A stretch of 64,000 nucleotides of DNA from positions 105,181,001-105,245,000 of the forward strand of contig NC_060214.1 in NCBI RefSeq assembly GCF_021130785.1, read 5' to 3'. Source of the stretch: Homalodisca vitripennis (Eukaryota > Arthropoda > Insecta > Hemiptera > Cicadellidae). Positions 11,984 through 24,164 of the stretch are shown here, piece after piece; within the stretch, counting starts at the first letter, position 1, and each line of letters opens with the position of its first letter. Position numbers and translations under genes: made by a program. The notes beneath the pieces are model-generated. The model saw nothing but the letters and a program-made list of their open reading frames with translations, was not told the origin of the DNA and ran no database searches.

Positions 11984-12269
11984 AATGTAAGCAAGAACGT
12001 AGCCAGGAAAAACTTTGGAGGGGATCAATACTGATATTTTCCCATAGTGGACAGAAAGTAAAACAAGTGCAGTCAACCAATCATTCCCCATTTTGTTCCT
12101 TAAAAAGTTCTTGACCCATTTCAATGTTGAGAACAATCTTTCAGAAGTACATGTCAGTAATACTGATTTATTAAAATAATAATAGCCGTTTGCTATAAAA
12201 GTAATTGAAAATTCGGCCGAGGGTCCGGAATCCTTGGATCCCCTTGCTGGCTACGTTCTTGAATGGAAG
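11984..12269. mobile_element. MITE, 8-bp-TSD family, copy C
   Basis: The body is 11992-12261 (270 bp), beginning CAAGAACGTAGCCAGG and ending CTGGCTACGTTCTTG, near-perfect inverted ends. It is in the opposite orientation to copies A and B. Flanks are AATGTAAG on the left and AATGGAAG on the right, an 8-bp duplication with one mismatch. This second case supports 8 bp as the family's duplication length. Confidence 0.85.
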
Positions 12270-13170
12270 AATGTACCTTGCAAAAAAATCTATGTCCATT
12301 TAATTATTTTATATTACTAATAAATCTAAAATGAGTTTCCCTCCCCTCCCTTCCCCAATAGGTAAGGATTTCATAAAAAAAGGTTGTTCAGGTATTCTCA
12401 AATTTAACCAATACAGTAAATATTTTCCCCAATTCTTTAATATTGCTCTGGTTCAAAATAATATAAAATTAATTTATTTATTTAGATAGTTAAATTGCAT
12501 TAATTCCTGTCACATGTTTGAAAATATGCAAATTTTAAACTTTTAGAACTGTAAAATATATAGAAAAATCAAAATAATAAAAATGCATTTTATATAAATA
12601 TAGGAATTATTACTGATAAAATGGTGTTACTGTGTTTGTAAAGATTGAATTATAACATGTGGACGAGTATTATCATTAAAATGTTCATTTATAATTTGCT
12701 GCATCCCCCTCTTTCTCTTAACACACTTCAAAAAATCAAACTATTTGAATATATTACTCCATGTGTCATTAGAAATTGAGTATCAAAATTAATCGTCTAG
12801 TCATTTGTTGACAGTATTGTCTTAAATTTTAATTTAATAAGTGTCCTAAAATATTTTCCCTGAACACAAATGTAAAAAGATTTTCATGAGGGAAAGTTTA
12901 TTATGTTTAAAATAAGGATAAAGTTCAGTCTTTTAGATTGTACAAGGAAAACATGATTAAACATACATAATTAAATCTAAAAACTACAAATCAGAAGAAA
13001 ACAATAGTATATTGAAATTGAAATAAAAGTGTAACTAAATATATGAACTGATTTTGTGTATCACAACTTAAACAGTTTGAATTCTACACAAGTTGCAGGA
13101 CTGACCGACAGAAGTGAATTACCATGACATCCTCGAGGGCATTCATACATCCGATAGAGCGGCTTCTTGG
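12270..13170. other. No recognisable gene
   Basis: AT-rich, with no support for genes or structured repeats. Confidence 0.45.
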
Positions 13171-13171
13171 A

Positions 13172-13270
13172 GGTGATCGTACTTTAGCATTGCAGTGGAT
13201 TTCTTTGCACGTGGAAATCTGGAGTTAATGAGCATGCTAACGCTCTAGCTAGGGAGGGCTTCAGGATGGA
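13172..13270 (+). pseudogene. RNase H domain fragment of a retroelement
   Basis: One frame gives LALQWISLHVEI and, after a shift near 13220, GVNEHANALAREGF. Together they match the end of the RNase H domain in LINE ORF2 proteins (usual pattern 'lqWiPsH.gi.GNE.AD.LAreG'), with the proline and one acidic residue changed. It is a short orphan fragment. Confidence 0.6.
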
Positions 13271-13339
13271 CATAAGGGCAAATCAACGGTAGAAAAAGTT
13301 GTGAGTCTAGGAAAAAAAGTTGAAGAGGGATTAGAAAGT

Positions 13340-14330
13340 AAAAATCCCACCTTAAGTGTGTTTCTCAACCAATCTAAAGCATTCTACAGTGTTGACCATA
13401 ATTCACTGTTTGACCAAAATGGAATTAAAGGTGTACTCCTTTCTCCTTTCGTGGCTTAGTTCATTATTTTCTTTGAGAATAGAGTGTGAACCTCCCATAA
13501 TGTTGGCAGAATCCATTGTAGAAGAAACACAATCCAGTAAATTCCTTAGAACACAACTTGATGGGAACTTTAAGGGTCTTCAGTTTCTGGCATCCCGTAG
13601 CCTCTGGGAACTGTCAGATTTTATTACCTCTCGACCTCTAGTAGCTCCCAGCTCCTACGAGCTATCATGCTTATACAGTTCTTAGACTTAAGATCAGAAA
13701 GCTCTCATCATCTGGAGGCTAAAGACTTTTGCAAGATTCTGACTTCTGAAAGTTTTCATTGGAGAACTTGCATTGAGAGAGTTTTGTAGTCTTTAGGAAC
13801 CCTCTGCCTATGGGAGCTCCTCGTGGTTAGGTCTTTGCACGTAAAAGTGTACAGTCTCTTCAGGATACTTGAGAGCTTTATCCGCTAGAATTCTTCATCC
13901 CAAGAAGCTTTTGACCTCCACAGTCTTCTGGCCTCTATGAATTTATGACCTCTGTAACTTTATGACGTCCAGAAGATTCTGGTGTCAAGAGAAAACACCC
14001 AATAGAGTTCGCCGGGCACTGGGAAGTATCTGAGATTGGGAATGGGTTCTCTACCTACTCTCAGAAGGCTTTAAAAGCTCATAGCCTCTGGGCTTTCCCT
14101 GTTTCTGAAATTTTTCAGGTGATGGAAGTTTCCAGCCTCTAGACACTCCCTGTTTCTTGGAGCTCCTGGTGTCTGAGAGCTTTTAGACTATGGAGATTCT
14201 GGTCTTTGGTCATTTCAAGTCTCTGAGATTGTTTTGACTCTAGCAGCTCTCTGCCCTATACATCATTCACACACTGGGAACTACTGGAGTTTGAAAGCTT
14301 CCGACCTATGATCATTGTGAAAATATATAT
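13340..14330. repeat. Degenerate tandem repeat tract
   Basis: Short motifs such as CCTCTGGGAACT, GGGAGCTCCT, GACCTCTAG and GAGAGCTTT recur irregularly, as in a decayed minisatellite with a unit of a few tens of bases. The open frame at 13356-13685 (+) lies partly on it and has no recognisable domain. Unit length is uncertain by eye. Confidence 0.45.
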
Positions 14331-14538
14331 TTATTATCTAGGGAGATTACTTATTCCAAAAATATATACGAAAATATTTGCTAAATTACATAGTTACCTT
14401 GGACATTTTTAAAATTCCCATATCCCTGGAGTTTTACTTCCCTTGGATTCAAAAGACCTCATGAATTATTTTGGTTAAAATTTGTCACATCAACGTCAAT
14501 AACGAAATCGGTTGCAAGCCAAAGCATACATAAGCAAG

Positions 14539-14722
14539 AGAAATTGTTTTTCACCCTATGTCTCTGCCTCAAAGGTCTCCGAAAATCCATTAATTCGGAC
14601 GTTCAGGACCTATATTAGTTTAAATCCATTAGAAATTGTTTTTCACCCTATGTCTCTGCCTCAAAGGTCTCCGAAAATCCATTAATTCGGACGTCCAGAC
14701 CTATATTAGTTTAAATCCATTC
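14539..14722 (+). repeat. Tandem duplication of a 92-bp segment
   Basis: The segment starting AGAAATTGTTTTTCACCCTA at 14539 is repeated at 14631 almost without change; GACGTTCAGGACC in the first copy is GACGTCCAGACC in the second. The duplication is recent. Confidence 0.9.
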
Positions 14723-14789
14723 AATCACAAGACATGTATAGATGTTTAGTGATTATAGGGCTCTGCCCCACTCAGTACTACTGAATTGG

Positions 14790-16222
14790 AACTGTGAAAT
14801 TTCGAGTTGAAACTTACACAATATTTAGTACAAAATTTGTACCAAAGTATTAAAATGTGTACCATTCTGGAACAGGGGTTATAGCTCATTCAATTTTATT
14901 GAGCGAGCTACGCGCAAACGTGTTAACCTTTCAAATTTCGATTTCAGATTGAAAACGTATACAGTAGTTAAAACCTAATCAGTATCAATTTGTACTAAAG
15001 TATTAGAACTTATACTCTTAAGGAATAGGAGTCATAGCGCATTCAATTCTGAGGGATCACCGCACTAATGACATAGGCCAGAAACATGTGAAATTCAGAG
15101 TTGAAACTTATACATTGGGTAGTACTTAAATAGTATCTATTAGTATTAAAATATAATAATACCCTTCTAGAACAGGAGTTATAGCGCATTCAATCGTGCA
15201 ACGCTACGCTTCAGTAACTTTCAAACGCGGTAATCATTGAATTTCTAGTTGAAACTTTCACAATAATAAAGTACCTTATTTGTATCTAAGAAAATATAAA
15301 TGTACTAGAGAAAATTATCCGTGCAATTTAAGTAATACTCGTAATTAATTCGTTCCATATTATACTCGTATGTCGCCTCATTCATCGAATAATGCAGAAA
15401 ACTCTTCCAATCATTACTAATTTTATTATACTATTTACTACTCAGATTATGTAGTTATTTGTGGTGTATAAGTTTTGGATGTAATGATTACCAAATAATT
15501 TCATTGATTCCTAATTACAAAAAATACTTTATCATTATACAATTTATTGAGTTTGACGTTTATCAAGTAGTTTGGTCATTAATACCAATCCTATTAAAAA
15601 CACAGAATATATCTGTCATGAGTTATTAAATATATAATTTTCCCTCGTTATCTTTAAATTAGCTCGCTATAAATAATGTCAGCAAACAGCTGACACTATT
15701 AGTAGTGAATTGTTATCAGTGTTGTAATTAATAATAATTAGGTATAGTACTAACTATTGTACCCGTTTAAATTAAGAATTTCACGTGCAGAGCTATCACC
15801 GCTGACCCGGCAGAATTGAATGCTATCTTCCTCCTGTTCGTTAAGGTTACAAATTACAATACTTTGGTACAAATTGATACTAATTAGGCACTAACTACTG
15901 TAAAAGTTTCAAATCTGAATTCCAAATTTTCCGGGTTAACATGGCACTGGCGCGTCGATAGCGTTGAAAATTGAATGCGCTCTATCTCCTGTTCCTGAAT
16001 GGTACACATTCTAATACTTTGGTACAATTTAGGTACTAACTACTGTATCAGTTTCGACTCTGAATTTAAAATTTTCCAGGTTAACATGGCACTAGCGCGT
16101 CGATAGCGTTGAAAATCGAATGCGCTATATCTTCTGTTCCTGAATGGTACACATTCTAATACTTTGGTACAAATTAGAAACTAATTATTGTGTAAGTTTC
16201 AACTTGAAATTCTGCAGATGTA
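14790..16222. repeat. Large foldback array of ~145-bp modules
   Basis: Modules on the left (about 14795, 14935, 15090 and 15235) read GAAACTTACACAATA-like, then a TTTGTACCAAAGTATTA-like segment, then ATAGCGCATTCAAT-like. Modules on the right (about 15783, 15930 and 16075) carry the reverse complement: ATTGAATGCGCTATATC, TACTTTGGTACAAATT, ACTAACTACTGTA. The arms are roughly 500 and 440 bp, separated by about 450 bp of AT-rich sequence with no module. It resembles foldback-type DNA elements whose inverted repeats are themselves tandemly built. No target duplication or coding part was found. Confidence 0.7.
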
Positions 16223-16863
16223 CGGCCAGTGATATGCACCTTCCATTTGGCGCCAACAACCTACTGGAGTGTGCTATTAGCTTTAGAAAAAGCATGTGAA
16301 TTATGATTAAGGTCCATAACTAAGGATACCCAGGATTATTGTTCATAAAATGATTTTGATTCTCTGAATACTTAATGAAATCTCGCTTACCAGCTATACT
16401 CAGTTATAATTTGTTCAATTGAACGTTCATGTCTATTTTGTTAAACATTTCACTTATAAATGCTTTTTCGTAGGTTTTCACAACCTTCTCTGAAAGGAAT
16501 ATTATTTTGGATTCAAATTAATTTTATATAAAGTTAATGCCAATTTTTGTTAAAACCATGCAATCAACCACGGGGGTCTGATTAGACCCAGCAACCAACT
16601 TGAACTTGATATTTACCTGTGGAAATTCATTACTAATTTCTTTAACATGTGTTAGGATTTGTAATTGTAATTATTATGTTCCTGTATATCAAATTATTTA
16701 ATCAAACAGTGCAATATGTAAATGAAATCTGACTAGAAATTGGCAAATTATTTTACGTTTAATAATTGAATAATTTTTCATTAATCGTTTGACTTTAAGT
16801 TTTATCCAACAAAAGTTGTTATTTTGTTGTAAGAGTAGTAGTACGAGTATATTAGACTAGCAT

Positions 16864-17503
16864 TAATCCTAATATTATAAAATGTGAAAGTGCCTTTGTT
16901 TGTTTGTGTTGCTTTCACGCATAAACTATTCAACCGATTGTACTGAAATCTTACATAGATATTCTTTGGATGAATATAGGCCTATTCTTATTTCGAAAGT
17001 CCTTTATAATCGATATAAAGAAATGAATCTTTGTTTGTATGTCCTTTATAGAATCGTAAAATATTTGACCGATCATTATGAAAATTTGTGTGTATATTTA
17101 TTTTTCCACGTAAAAGGTTTATAAGTCTATTGCTCATTGATGTAACTCGCGGCCAGGCGGCGCTGCAAAATATAGAAGTTTTCAAAGCGCCTGCACAAAT
17201 ACAAACTGCAATTACGAGATAGTTACGTATATTAAATAGCCAAACACTATTTGAAGGCCCTTAGTTATATGTATATCTGTCTTTTAGATACATTGCTGGT
17301 TGAACTTAAAACTTGAGTGTTAGACCACTTAATAATAAAGTACATGTACGTGTAAAATGGCTATAAACATGCATATAATTTCTTTATCGTTGGCAACAAG
17401 GCAAACTCTACATCGGCGTTGGAAATATAATTCACTTGAACCAGAAGTGCATATGCACGGGAAAAGCTTATTAAAAGTGTACAAAGCTGCGGGAAACAGC
17501 TAG
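16864..17503 (+). mobile_element. Helitron-like element, copy 2 (longer variant)
   Basis: From about 17010 to 17503 it is homologous to 9285-9765 and ends CTGCGGGAAACAGCTAG, again followed by T. A different 5' part (16864-17009) starts near ATCCTAATATTATAAAATG. The open frames here are not conserved between copies. Confidence 0.6.
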
Positions 17504-18590
17504 TTTTGAAATAAAATAATCTTGGGAGGGGGGCAGGCCCCGTTCGTCCATCCCCGTCGGTACGCCCCTGTACTGTTGTTTATCTACTATTCATAATGCG
17601 AGTTAAGGGCCTGTTGTAGTAAAATGACCTTGGGCTTTAGGCCTGATGTTGCCGGCCTGCTCATTAACAAACATTTAACGTTGTGATAAGAATAGTTATT
17701 TTTGTATTATATTAAATTTTGTTTAGATTTCTTCGTTATATCTATATTTTTGCACAAGCCGTTACACTATACTCACTTCCTGAATTTAGGCTACTCCAAA
17801 GTTAATAAAATCGGCAAAAAATGAAGGAAGATTTTCTTCATTAATATAAAATTGCAACAAATATTCATTAAAGTTAGTAGCAGGTTAATCACAAATAAAA
17901 TGTATAAATATCTCTAAAAATAAAAATTAGATATGCTAATATTGTGGAACAAAAGCTCTACAGTTTGTTTTAAAATAAAGTAAACATATAAATGAGTTTA
18001 TAAACAGGTTGGACATAGTCCAAAGTCTTTAATGGGAAGGGTATAAACGTAGATGATGTAGCTTACTCCATTCATCTTCCGGTTTGAGCTTTGAAACAAC
18101 CAAAGTTATTCCATTTGACCTCTAAAATCTGAAAAGATCCAACAGAGATCCAAAATATCGAAACAGCAAGTATGATTAAAGTAGTAGACATTTTGTTTCG
18201 GATGTGTTCTTGATCCTTGAACTTAATTCTTCCAACAGGGTCAAAGAATAATGGTTTAAACCAATTCGTGATGGTTTAAACCCATCCATAGCCAGTCGGC
18301 GTTAAGTCGTTCTAAATTGTACTTTCATAGGTACGGGCGAGGGTTGGCAACTGCCTGTGTTAATTTAAATGCCTAAATCCAATTTTGCATATGTGCACTT
18401 CACAACGGCAAGCATGGTGGCAAGATGTGAGGTCATACCGATCATTACATCTGTGTGAAGCTTTTTTTACCAGGTCGTAAGTGGATTTCGTAGAAATATA
18501 ATTAAGAAGCCCTGTATTAGAAGGATAATGGACGTTGTCTTGTGTTTGTAAAATTGATTATCCTATTTGGTCCTGTTATGAAAGTTTTGT
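17504..18590. other. No recognisable gene
   Basis: A GC-rich patch at 17525-17570 contains GGGAGGGGGGCAGGCCCC and GTACGCCCCTG, which looks like a MITE end. The rest is unassigned. Confidence 0.4.
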
Positions 18591-18850
18591 AATGGGCAAC
18601 GAAACACACAAAGTTGAGTTCCGCTCCTTATTACCTTTCGCTTAGTGCAGCGTCTGAAGGCTGATGGCTTCTGGAATCTGTGTCTGTTTGAAAAGATCCA
18701 AAACAAGTCGGCGATGAATAAGCTCAGTACTGTCTGCACCGTTTAGCATCAGAGATACCTAGATTACGAACTGAAGTCTAATCGAGATGAAGAGGTGTTC
18801 TCATTTATCATTAATTACATGCACAATTAAGTGCACTGCGATGTTTTAAA
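18590..18850 (+). repeat. Dispersed ~300-bp repeat, diverged copy 2
   Basis: CGCTTAGTGCAGCGTCTGAA parallels CGCTTAATGCAGTGTCTGAA at 6469, and the right-hand end (AGATGAAGAGGTGTTCTCATT) parallels about 6640-6665. Confidence 0.5.
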
Positions 18851-19688
18851 CATGATCCCTAATAATGGGCCATTAACAGATGCGTGATTGTCTATCATTT
18901 TTAGTTTTAATGACAATGTTTGTATAGTAGCAATTTATATTTTAGGTTACGGTATATATAACATATACTAATACTACTATAGGTATAATACATAGTTCTG
19001 ATATTATATGATAAAATTTTTAATGACTATGTTCTATACATGTATATGTCTTTGAACAATAAATATTTTGATTTGATTTTATAGGTGTGGATGTTTACTT
19101 GCTTGTGCATTGGTGTTTACCGTTAATAATATGAAATTATAATAATACAAGCACTTAGCTTAGCTAAAGAAAACCTTAAAACGCTGCAGCTTTCGTTAGG
19201 GTGAATATTGAGGTCATATTGGCTGCATCGCTTCTTCTAATTAAGACCTTTAATTTGACGTTCACTTAACCTTTGCTATAATTTACGATTTATATCTTAC
19301 CACTAATCCTCGAGGGTCATCCTGATATGATACATTTTGTTACTTAATAAGTATACGTTTATAAATAGTTCTGACGTAAAGAGTATTATTACATTTTGTT
19401 TGGATGATTCTGGTGAAAGAGAGGCGCTGTTTTTTAACTCCATAGCGCATCAAATGCGAACTACAGCGCTGGATGTGGAATCTCACCCCGAGATATTACG
19501 TTTAAAACTTCGTAACGTGTTCTAGAATTGTGTTAAAAGATACTATTTTTTTATAAACGCTGGTATCCCGTCTTACTGACAGTATAAAGAGCAAGTCAGT
19601 ACTTGATTTAAGTATTGCGTAAAAATCACAAATAAGTGTAAACCACCATAAAGGAAAGGTGATCAGTTGGTTAGTAAATGTTCTAATC
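18851..19688. other. No recognisable gene
   Basis: A small open frame at 19337-19525 (+) has no similarity I can name. Nothing else is supported. Confidence 0.4.
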
Positions 19689-19765
19689 AAACAGCTGATA
19701 CTAGATTGGGTAGTGGATTGTAAACCCCTGCCTGAGCAACACGTGTGTTTTGTAATCAGCTGTTT
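19689..19765. repeat. Short inverted repeat pair
   Basis: AAACAGCTGAT (19689-19699) and its exact reverse complement ATCAGCTGTTT (19755-19765) bracket 55 bases. This may be a tiny MITE or chance palindromes. Confidence 0.35.
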
Positions 19766-19969
19766 AAAGCAAAATAAACTCTAATAAGATTACCAGTGGA
19801 AATTTGGGAGCCGGTGGGGCAAATCCCTATAGAAGAAATTATCGTTAAATGCATTTCAAATTCACAAAAGACACATTTGGAATATAAGGACTTTCGATTG
19901 ATACAAATTGATGTATCTAAAATAATAGCAATACCTGTAACTCGCGTACAAAAATAAAGAAATTCCTTT

Positions 19970-19971
<2 letters not shown>

Positions 19972-20022
<51 letters not shown>
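19972..20022. repeat. (TA)n microsatellite
   Basis: About 50 bp of pure TA repeat. Confidence 0.95.
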
Positions 20023-20025
<3 letters not shown>

Positions 20026-20409
20026 AACAATAATCAAATAGTCCGAAACTTTTAATCGAATTTAAACATTTAGCGAAGTAGGTCTTGTACTAAGGCTTTC
20101 ATATTGTAATAGTTACTTTTCTTTCATCGCTGAGCCGTGATAAACCCCATGTGTTTGATTGTGTAAATATTTTTGGCATTTATGTTTCTATAAATTTTTC
20201 ATCGGAGTATAACAAAGTATGTATGTATGTATTGTTGTTGTTTGGTATTTTTTCAATTAGACATATTACTCTACAGTGAATTTTCTGAACTACTCTGTAG
20301 TAAGTTAGTTCGAACAGTGTACAAAATCTCGAGGATGGTAGAGATCGTGTATTTTTTTCTTGTCTATAAAGTTGGCTTCAAACTGGTTGGATTTGTTAGT
20401 TTAAGTTTT

Positions 20410-20830
20410 TTTAAATATTTTTAAAGTTTTTTAATCTCCATCCGTTAGTTTTTGACATAACAATTAGGGTGGAAAAACTTCACAGTAGCCCACCCACCAT
20501 GCAACTTTCATTCATGCCAGTCGATAGTTTTTCGTTAGTTTACATTAGTCTTGTATTCCCAACGTTTGTTTAGGACATTTACTATTTTTTTAATACGAGA
20601 AAATCCCAAATTCTTGGGTGGTCCAGTGTCACGGCAACCCACCCATACGTCACTTTGGGACAAATCACAAGCCAATCGTTAGTTTTTCGTTAGTTTGCGT
20701 TATTTTTGTCACTCATTTATTAGGGTACTTTATATTTTTAGACTTTTTTACTGTAGTAGGCTTCTCAGTCTCAAGTATGTATGTATTTTATTCATAGTGA
20801 CAACAAGGCAAACTTAACCATGGCACTGGA
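20410..20830. repeat. Internally repetitive dispersed sequence
   Basis: CGxTAGTTTTTCGTTAGTTT occurs twice (about 20524 and 20680), as do CCCACCCA-type segments. Related segments in the opposite orientation occur at 23640-24030. The class is unknown. Confidence 0.45.
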
Positions 20831-20904
20831 AATATTTTAAACTGAAAGAAGGTTACTAGACCCTTTTTGGCTTAAGTAGGTTTCTGAGACCTACATCGTA
20901 AATA

Positions 20905-21345
20905 ATATTATAAATGCGAAGTGAGTTTTTTGTTTGTGCTTTCACGCGATCAACCTTTTCGGCAACCGCTGTTTAGCATATAGTTTATAAAATATTCAGA
21001 TAATAAAATTAAAAATTAAAAAAAAACTTAACTATACATTTTAACAACTTAAAGTCTGTTATAAAACCAATCTTAGTTGTCTTTTGGCACAAGCTTCCAT
21101 ATCCTGTGTATGTACATATACATTTTCTTAATTGAGAAAAATGCAAAATCAACTATATAAGGAACCAAAATCCAAAGACCCGAGCAAATTACAATCGCAA
21201 TGAATACACACATTTTACGGACTTTCTTGGCGTCTTGGCAACAAGACAAACTCAACATTAGCGTCGGAAACACAATTCACTCTAACCTGAAGCTTCCATA
21301 CACGTGTAAAGCCTACAAAATTGAGGGCGAATCCGCGGGTAACTG
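20905..21345 (+). mobile_element. Helitron-like element, copy 3 (diverged)
   Basis: It contains GGCAACAAGACAAACTCAAC, CAATTCACT, and an end like AATCCGCGGGTAACTGCTAA, in the same order as copy 1. It is too diverged to fix its borders. Confidence 0.5.
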
Positions 21346-21950
21346 CTAACTTTATAAATAAAAATTAATCTCAAAATTAATTCTCAATAAAGAGAAAGAT
21401 TACAAACTTTTGTACACTTTAATGGAAAAATAATGATAATATTTATGTTTCATAACTCAAATTCAACTCACACTAATCAGCTGTTGACTTTTTTTTATTT
21501 TCAGCTTTTATAGTTATGAGTCAAATTATTCACATCAAATATCGTTTGATTTGCGGAACACCTTGAGGACCATCCTCCATTGCATGTAAAGGGTCAATAA
21601 CCACATTAAGAACTATTTATTGAGTCCAGTACTCATTAAAAAAGTTTAATTTTCACAATTTGAGCCAAAACAAGAATATTAAACCACGTAGTACAGGAAA
21701 TATATTATAAATCCTTCAAACTTTGAACCAGTGTAATTTGTTTTAAGTTAACCTTTTCAGATCAAATTTGCGGAATTGTACTTTACTAATAGAGATCTTT
21801 GATTTACTACTCGGTCCATGCTCTAATTTAAGATTTCCTTCTGACTCCTTGTGGGCCACCCTCCTGAGATGAAAAAACTTTACTTCGAAAAGTAGATTTA
21901 TAGGTGCAGTAATGGTGTATCAAGTTTTATTGCTTTACCTGTAATCGTTC
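21346..21950. other. No recognisable gene
   Basis: ATTTGCGGAA occurs twice (about 21550 and 21769). Otherwise the stretch is unassigned. Confidence 0.4.
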
Positions 21951-21954
21951 GGGA

Positions 21955-21960
21955 TATATA

Positions 21961-22038
<78 letters not shown>

Positions 22039-22068
22039 TTAACGTATATATATATATATATATATAAT
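21955..22068. repeat. (TA)n microsatellite, interrupted
   Basis: Two TA tracts of about 75 and 20 bp are split by ACAATTTAACG. The right border joins a repeat containing GGCGGAGCAAGTACTTTTTG, which recurs in inverted form at about 28140-28225. Confidence 0.95.
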
Positions 22069-22120
22069 CCCGGCGGAGCAAGTACTTTTTGCGATTCAAT
22101 GCTTATTAAAATTATATATA
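22066..22120 (+). repeat. Dispersed microsatellite-edge repeat, copy 1
   Basis: CGGAGCAAGTACTTTTTGCG followed by ATTCAATG and TTATTAAAATTA. The reverse complement at 28140-28225 has the same order and also abuts dinucleotide tracts. Confidence 0.7.
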
Positions 22121-22309
22121 TATATTTGTGGGACTCAAAATTAAGTCCTGATACGCCTAGAAATATTCCAAACAGATTGAGATATCGATGTGGAATCTTC
22201 ACCATAGTTGGAAGTGAAGTAGAACGGGGTTACTTTAAATTTTTCAATTCCAACCCTTATCTTGTGTAATTTTAACGGTCTTTTCAATGGAAACGCCTAT
22301 TTCATGAAA

Positions 22310-22560
22310 CATCTTATTATGGTAGTACACCCAATTGTATACCTGATGAGATAATGAGACTACCACTTCACCTATTTGTAGGCGTCTTTGATGTCGAAAC
22401 GATGTAAATATTTAGTTTTGAGCTACTTTGTCGTCGATTTTCTTAGGATCCCTTCAGACGAACATGACTCCAGATTCCAGGAGTCAAGTCTGTGAAAGTG
22501 TCAGATACTAAACGCTGCAATGAAAGGAAGGTGAACTGGAGCTAAACTAAAAATTCAAAT
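22310..22560 (-). repeat. Dispersed ~300-bp repeat, inverted copy 3
   Basis: On the minus strand it reads CACAGACTTGACTCCTGGAA, matching copy 1 near 6498, and ends with the shared TCTCATTATCTCATCAGGT. Confidence 0.65.
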
Positions 22561-23640
22561 ATTGGTCTATTAGTAAAACTTAAAGCGTGTTTTGCATTCG
22601 TTTATGTTTAATAGGCTTTCTCATTTGAGTCTTAGACAGTATGTATCCAGATACTCTATGTGTTAGAAATAACAAATGAAATTAAAATCTACATTAAATT
22701 TGAAAAAAAAACACGAATTGATTGATAAACTGTACAGATATTTAGTATATTTTATTATATTATATCGAGTTAGTTTGAAAAGATGAAAGTTCGCAAACAA
22801 TCAACTAAATGTAGGATATATGTTGAATTTATTTTAAATTTTAATAAACATGACTCTTTGGCTGCTGAATCGTATATTGAATTGCAGAAGAAATTAAAGT
22901 TAAATAAAATCTAGTAATAATAAAGTTTCGATCATGCAATGAGATTAACAAACAAAAAAGCTATTTTTTTATCGCTTATACATAAAGTGATTAGAAGAAA
23001 TAAACTATGTTGAAGAGTTAAAATTTAAATAATTAAAGAAGTAAAATTAATAAGACCAAAAATATGAAACACAACATTTGAGTTTAGATGTAAATTTTCA
23101 TTGGGAATTATTTCAAATTGACTCAGAAGATAAGCTACGGAATATATTTGTCAAAATGTTTTATAAGATAAAAATATTAGAGACAAACATTTATACTTGA
23201 TAGTTATTGGTACAAAATTAATATTAATATAAGGAATTTGTTACAAATAATTTTGTAGAATAATGATTTTTAATACAGTTTTATTTTTTCTGTAGTATTT
23301 ATTGTTTTAGATTTTTTATTGGTGCAGTTTAGAAAATATAAAAACATACAATTAAACAATAAAAGACTATTTATTTAGGTGTAGAGATTATTAAGGGAGG
23401 AATGTATGCACAGACTTCCCATATAGGCTACCACAATAAAGATTGTATTACGTAAATCCTACGAAAACTAACTTCTATTGCTATCAAGACAGTGATCCCA
23501 TGTACATTAAAAAATAAATGCAAAAGAAGTTAAAGATATTAAAAAGGATTTCCATACTTGTAATTCTAATTGTGTCTTTTATAAAGTACTTCCAATAAAA
23601 AAAAAATTAAAAAAAATCCAACGATTTTACTATCACGGCA
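22561..23640. other. AT-rich, no recognisable gene
   Basis: No domain, inverted repeat or tandem array seen by eye. Confidence 0.45.
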
Positions 23641-23649
23641 ACTATTAAG

Positions 23650-24030
23650 TAGCCTACTGAAGTTACTGGCCCAACTTCACGGTAATCCGCCCTTGTAATT
23701 AAGCCATTCAAATATGTTTTTCAAACACAAGCCGAGAAAGGCAAAATTGATGAAAACTAACTATTCTTACCAGTTTTAAGTGGGCAGGCCATTTTGGATT
23801 GGCCAACTTCACAGGCGTGCAAAATGAAGATTTTTTAATTAAAAAAAAAGAAAGAAAACAACCTAAACAAGTGACAAAATTAAAGAAAAGCTATCGTCTG
23901 AAATGACTTTTTTCTCAAACAACTCTTAAAAACATCTAAACCAACGTAAATAAACGTGACGTTAAACTAACGATTCCAGCCAGTTTTAAGTAGGTGAGCT
24001 TTTTGGGTGGACCAACTTCACAGGCATTAT
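23650..24030. repeat. Spaced direct repeats around CCAACTTCACAGG
   Basis: Three related blocks, near 23670, 23800 and 24010, contain TTTTAAGTxGGxxxGC and GGxCCAACTTCACxGG. They relate in opposite orientation to 20410-20830. Confidence 0.5.
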
Positions 24031-24164
24031 CTCCTCAACCCTTCTACCTACGTTACCCTTTCGGCTTTTCTGGAGACGTCGAAATGCAGCGGGTGGGTGT
24101 CCATTTCATTAAATGCATTTCGACAGTGTATAAAAGACAGCTAGAGGTACGGGTTGAGCTGGAC

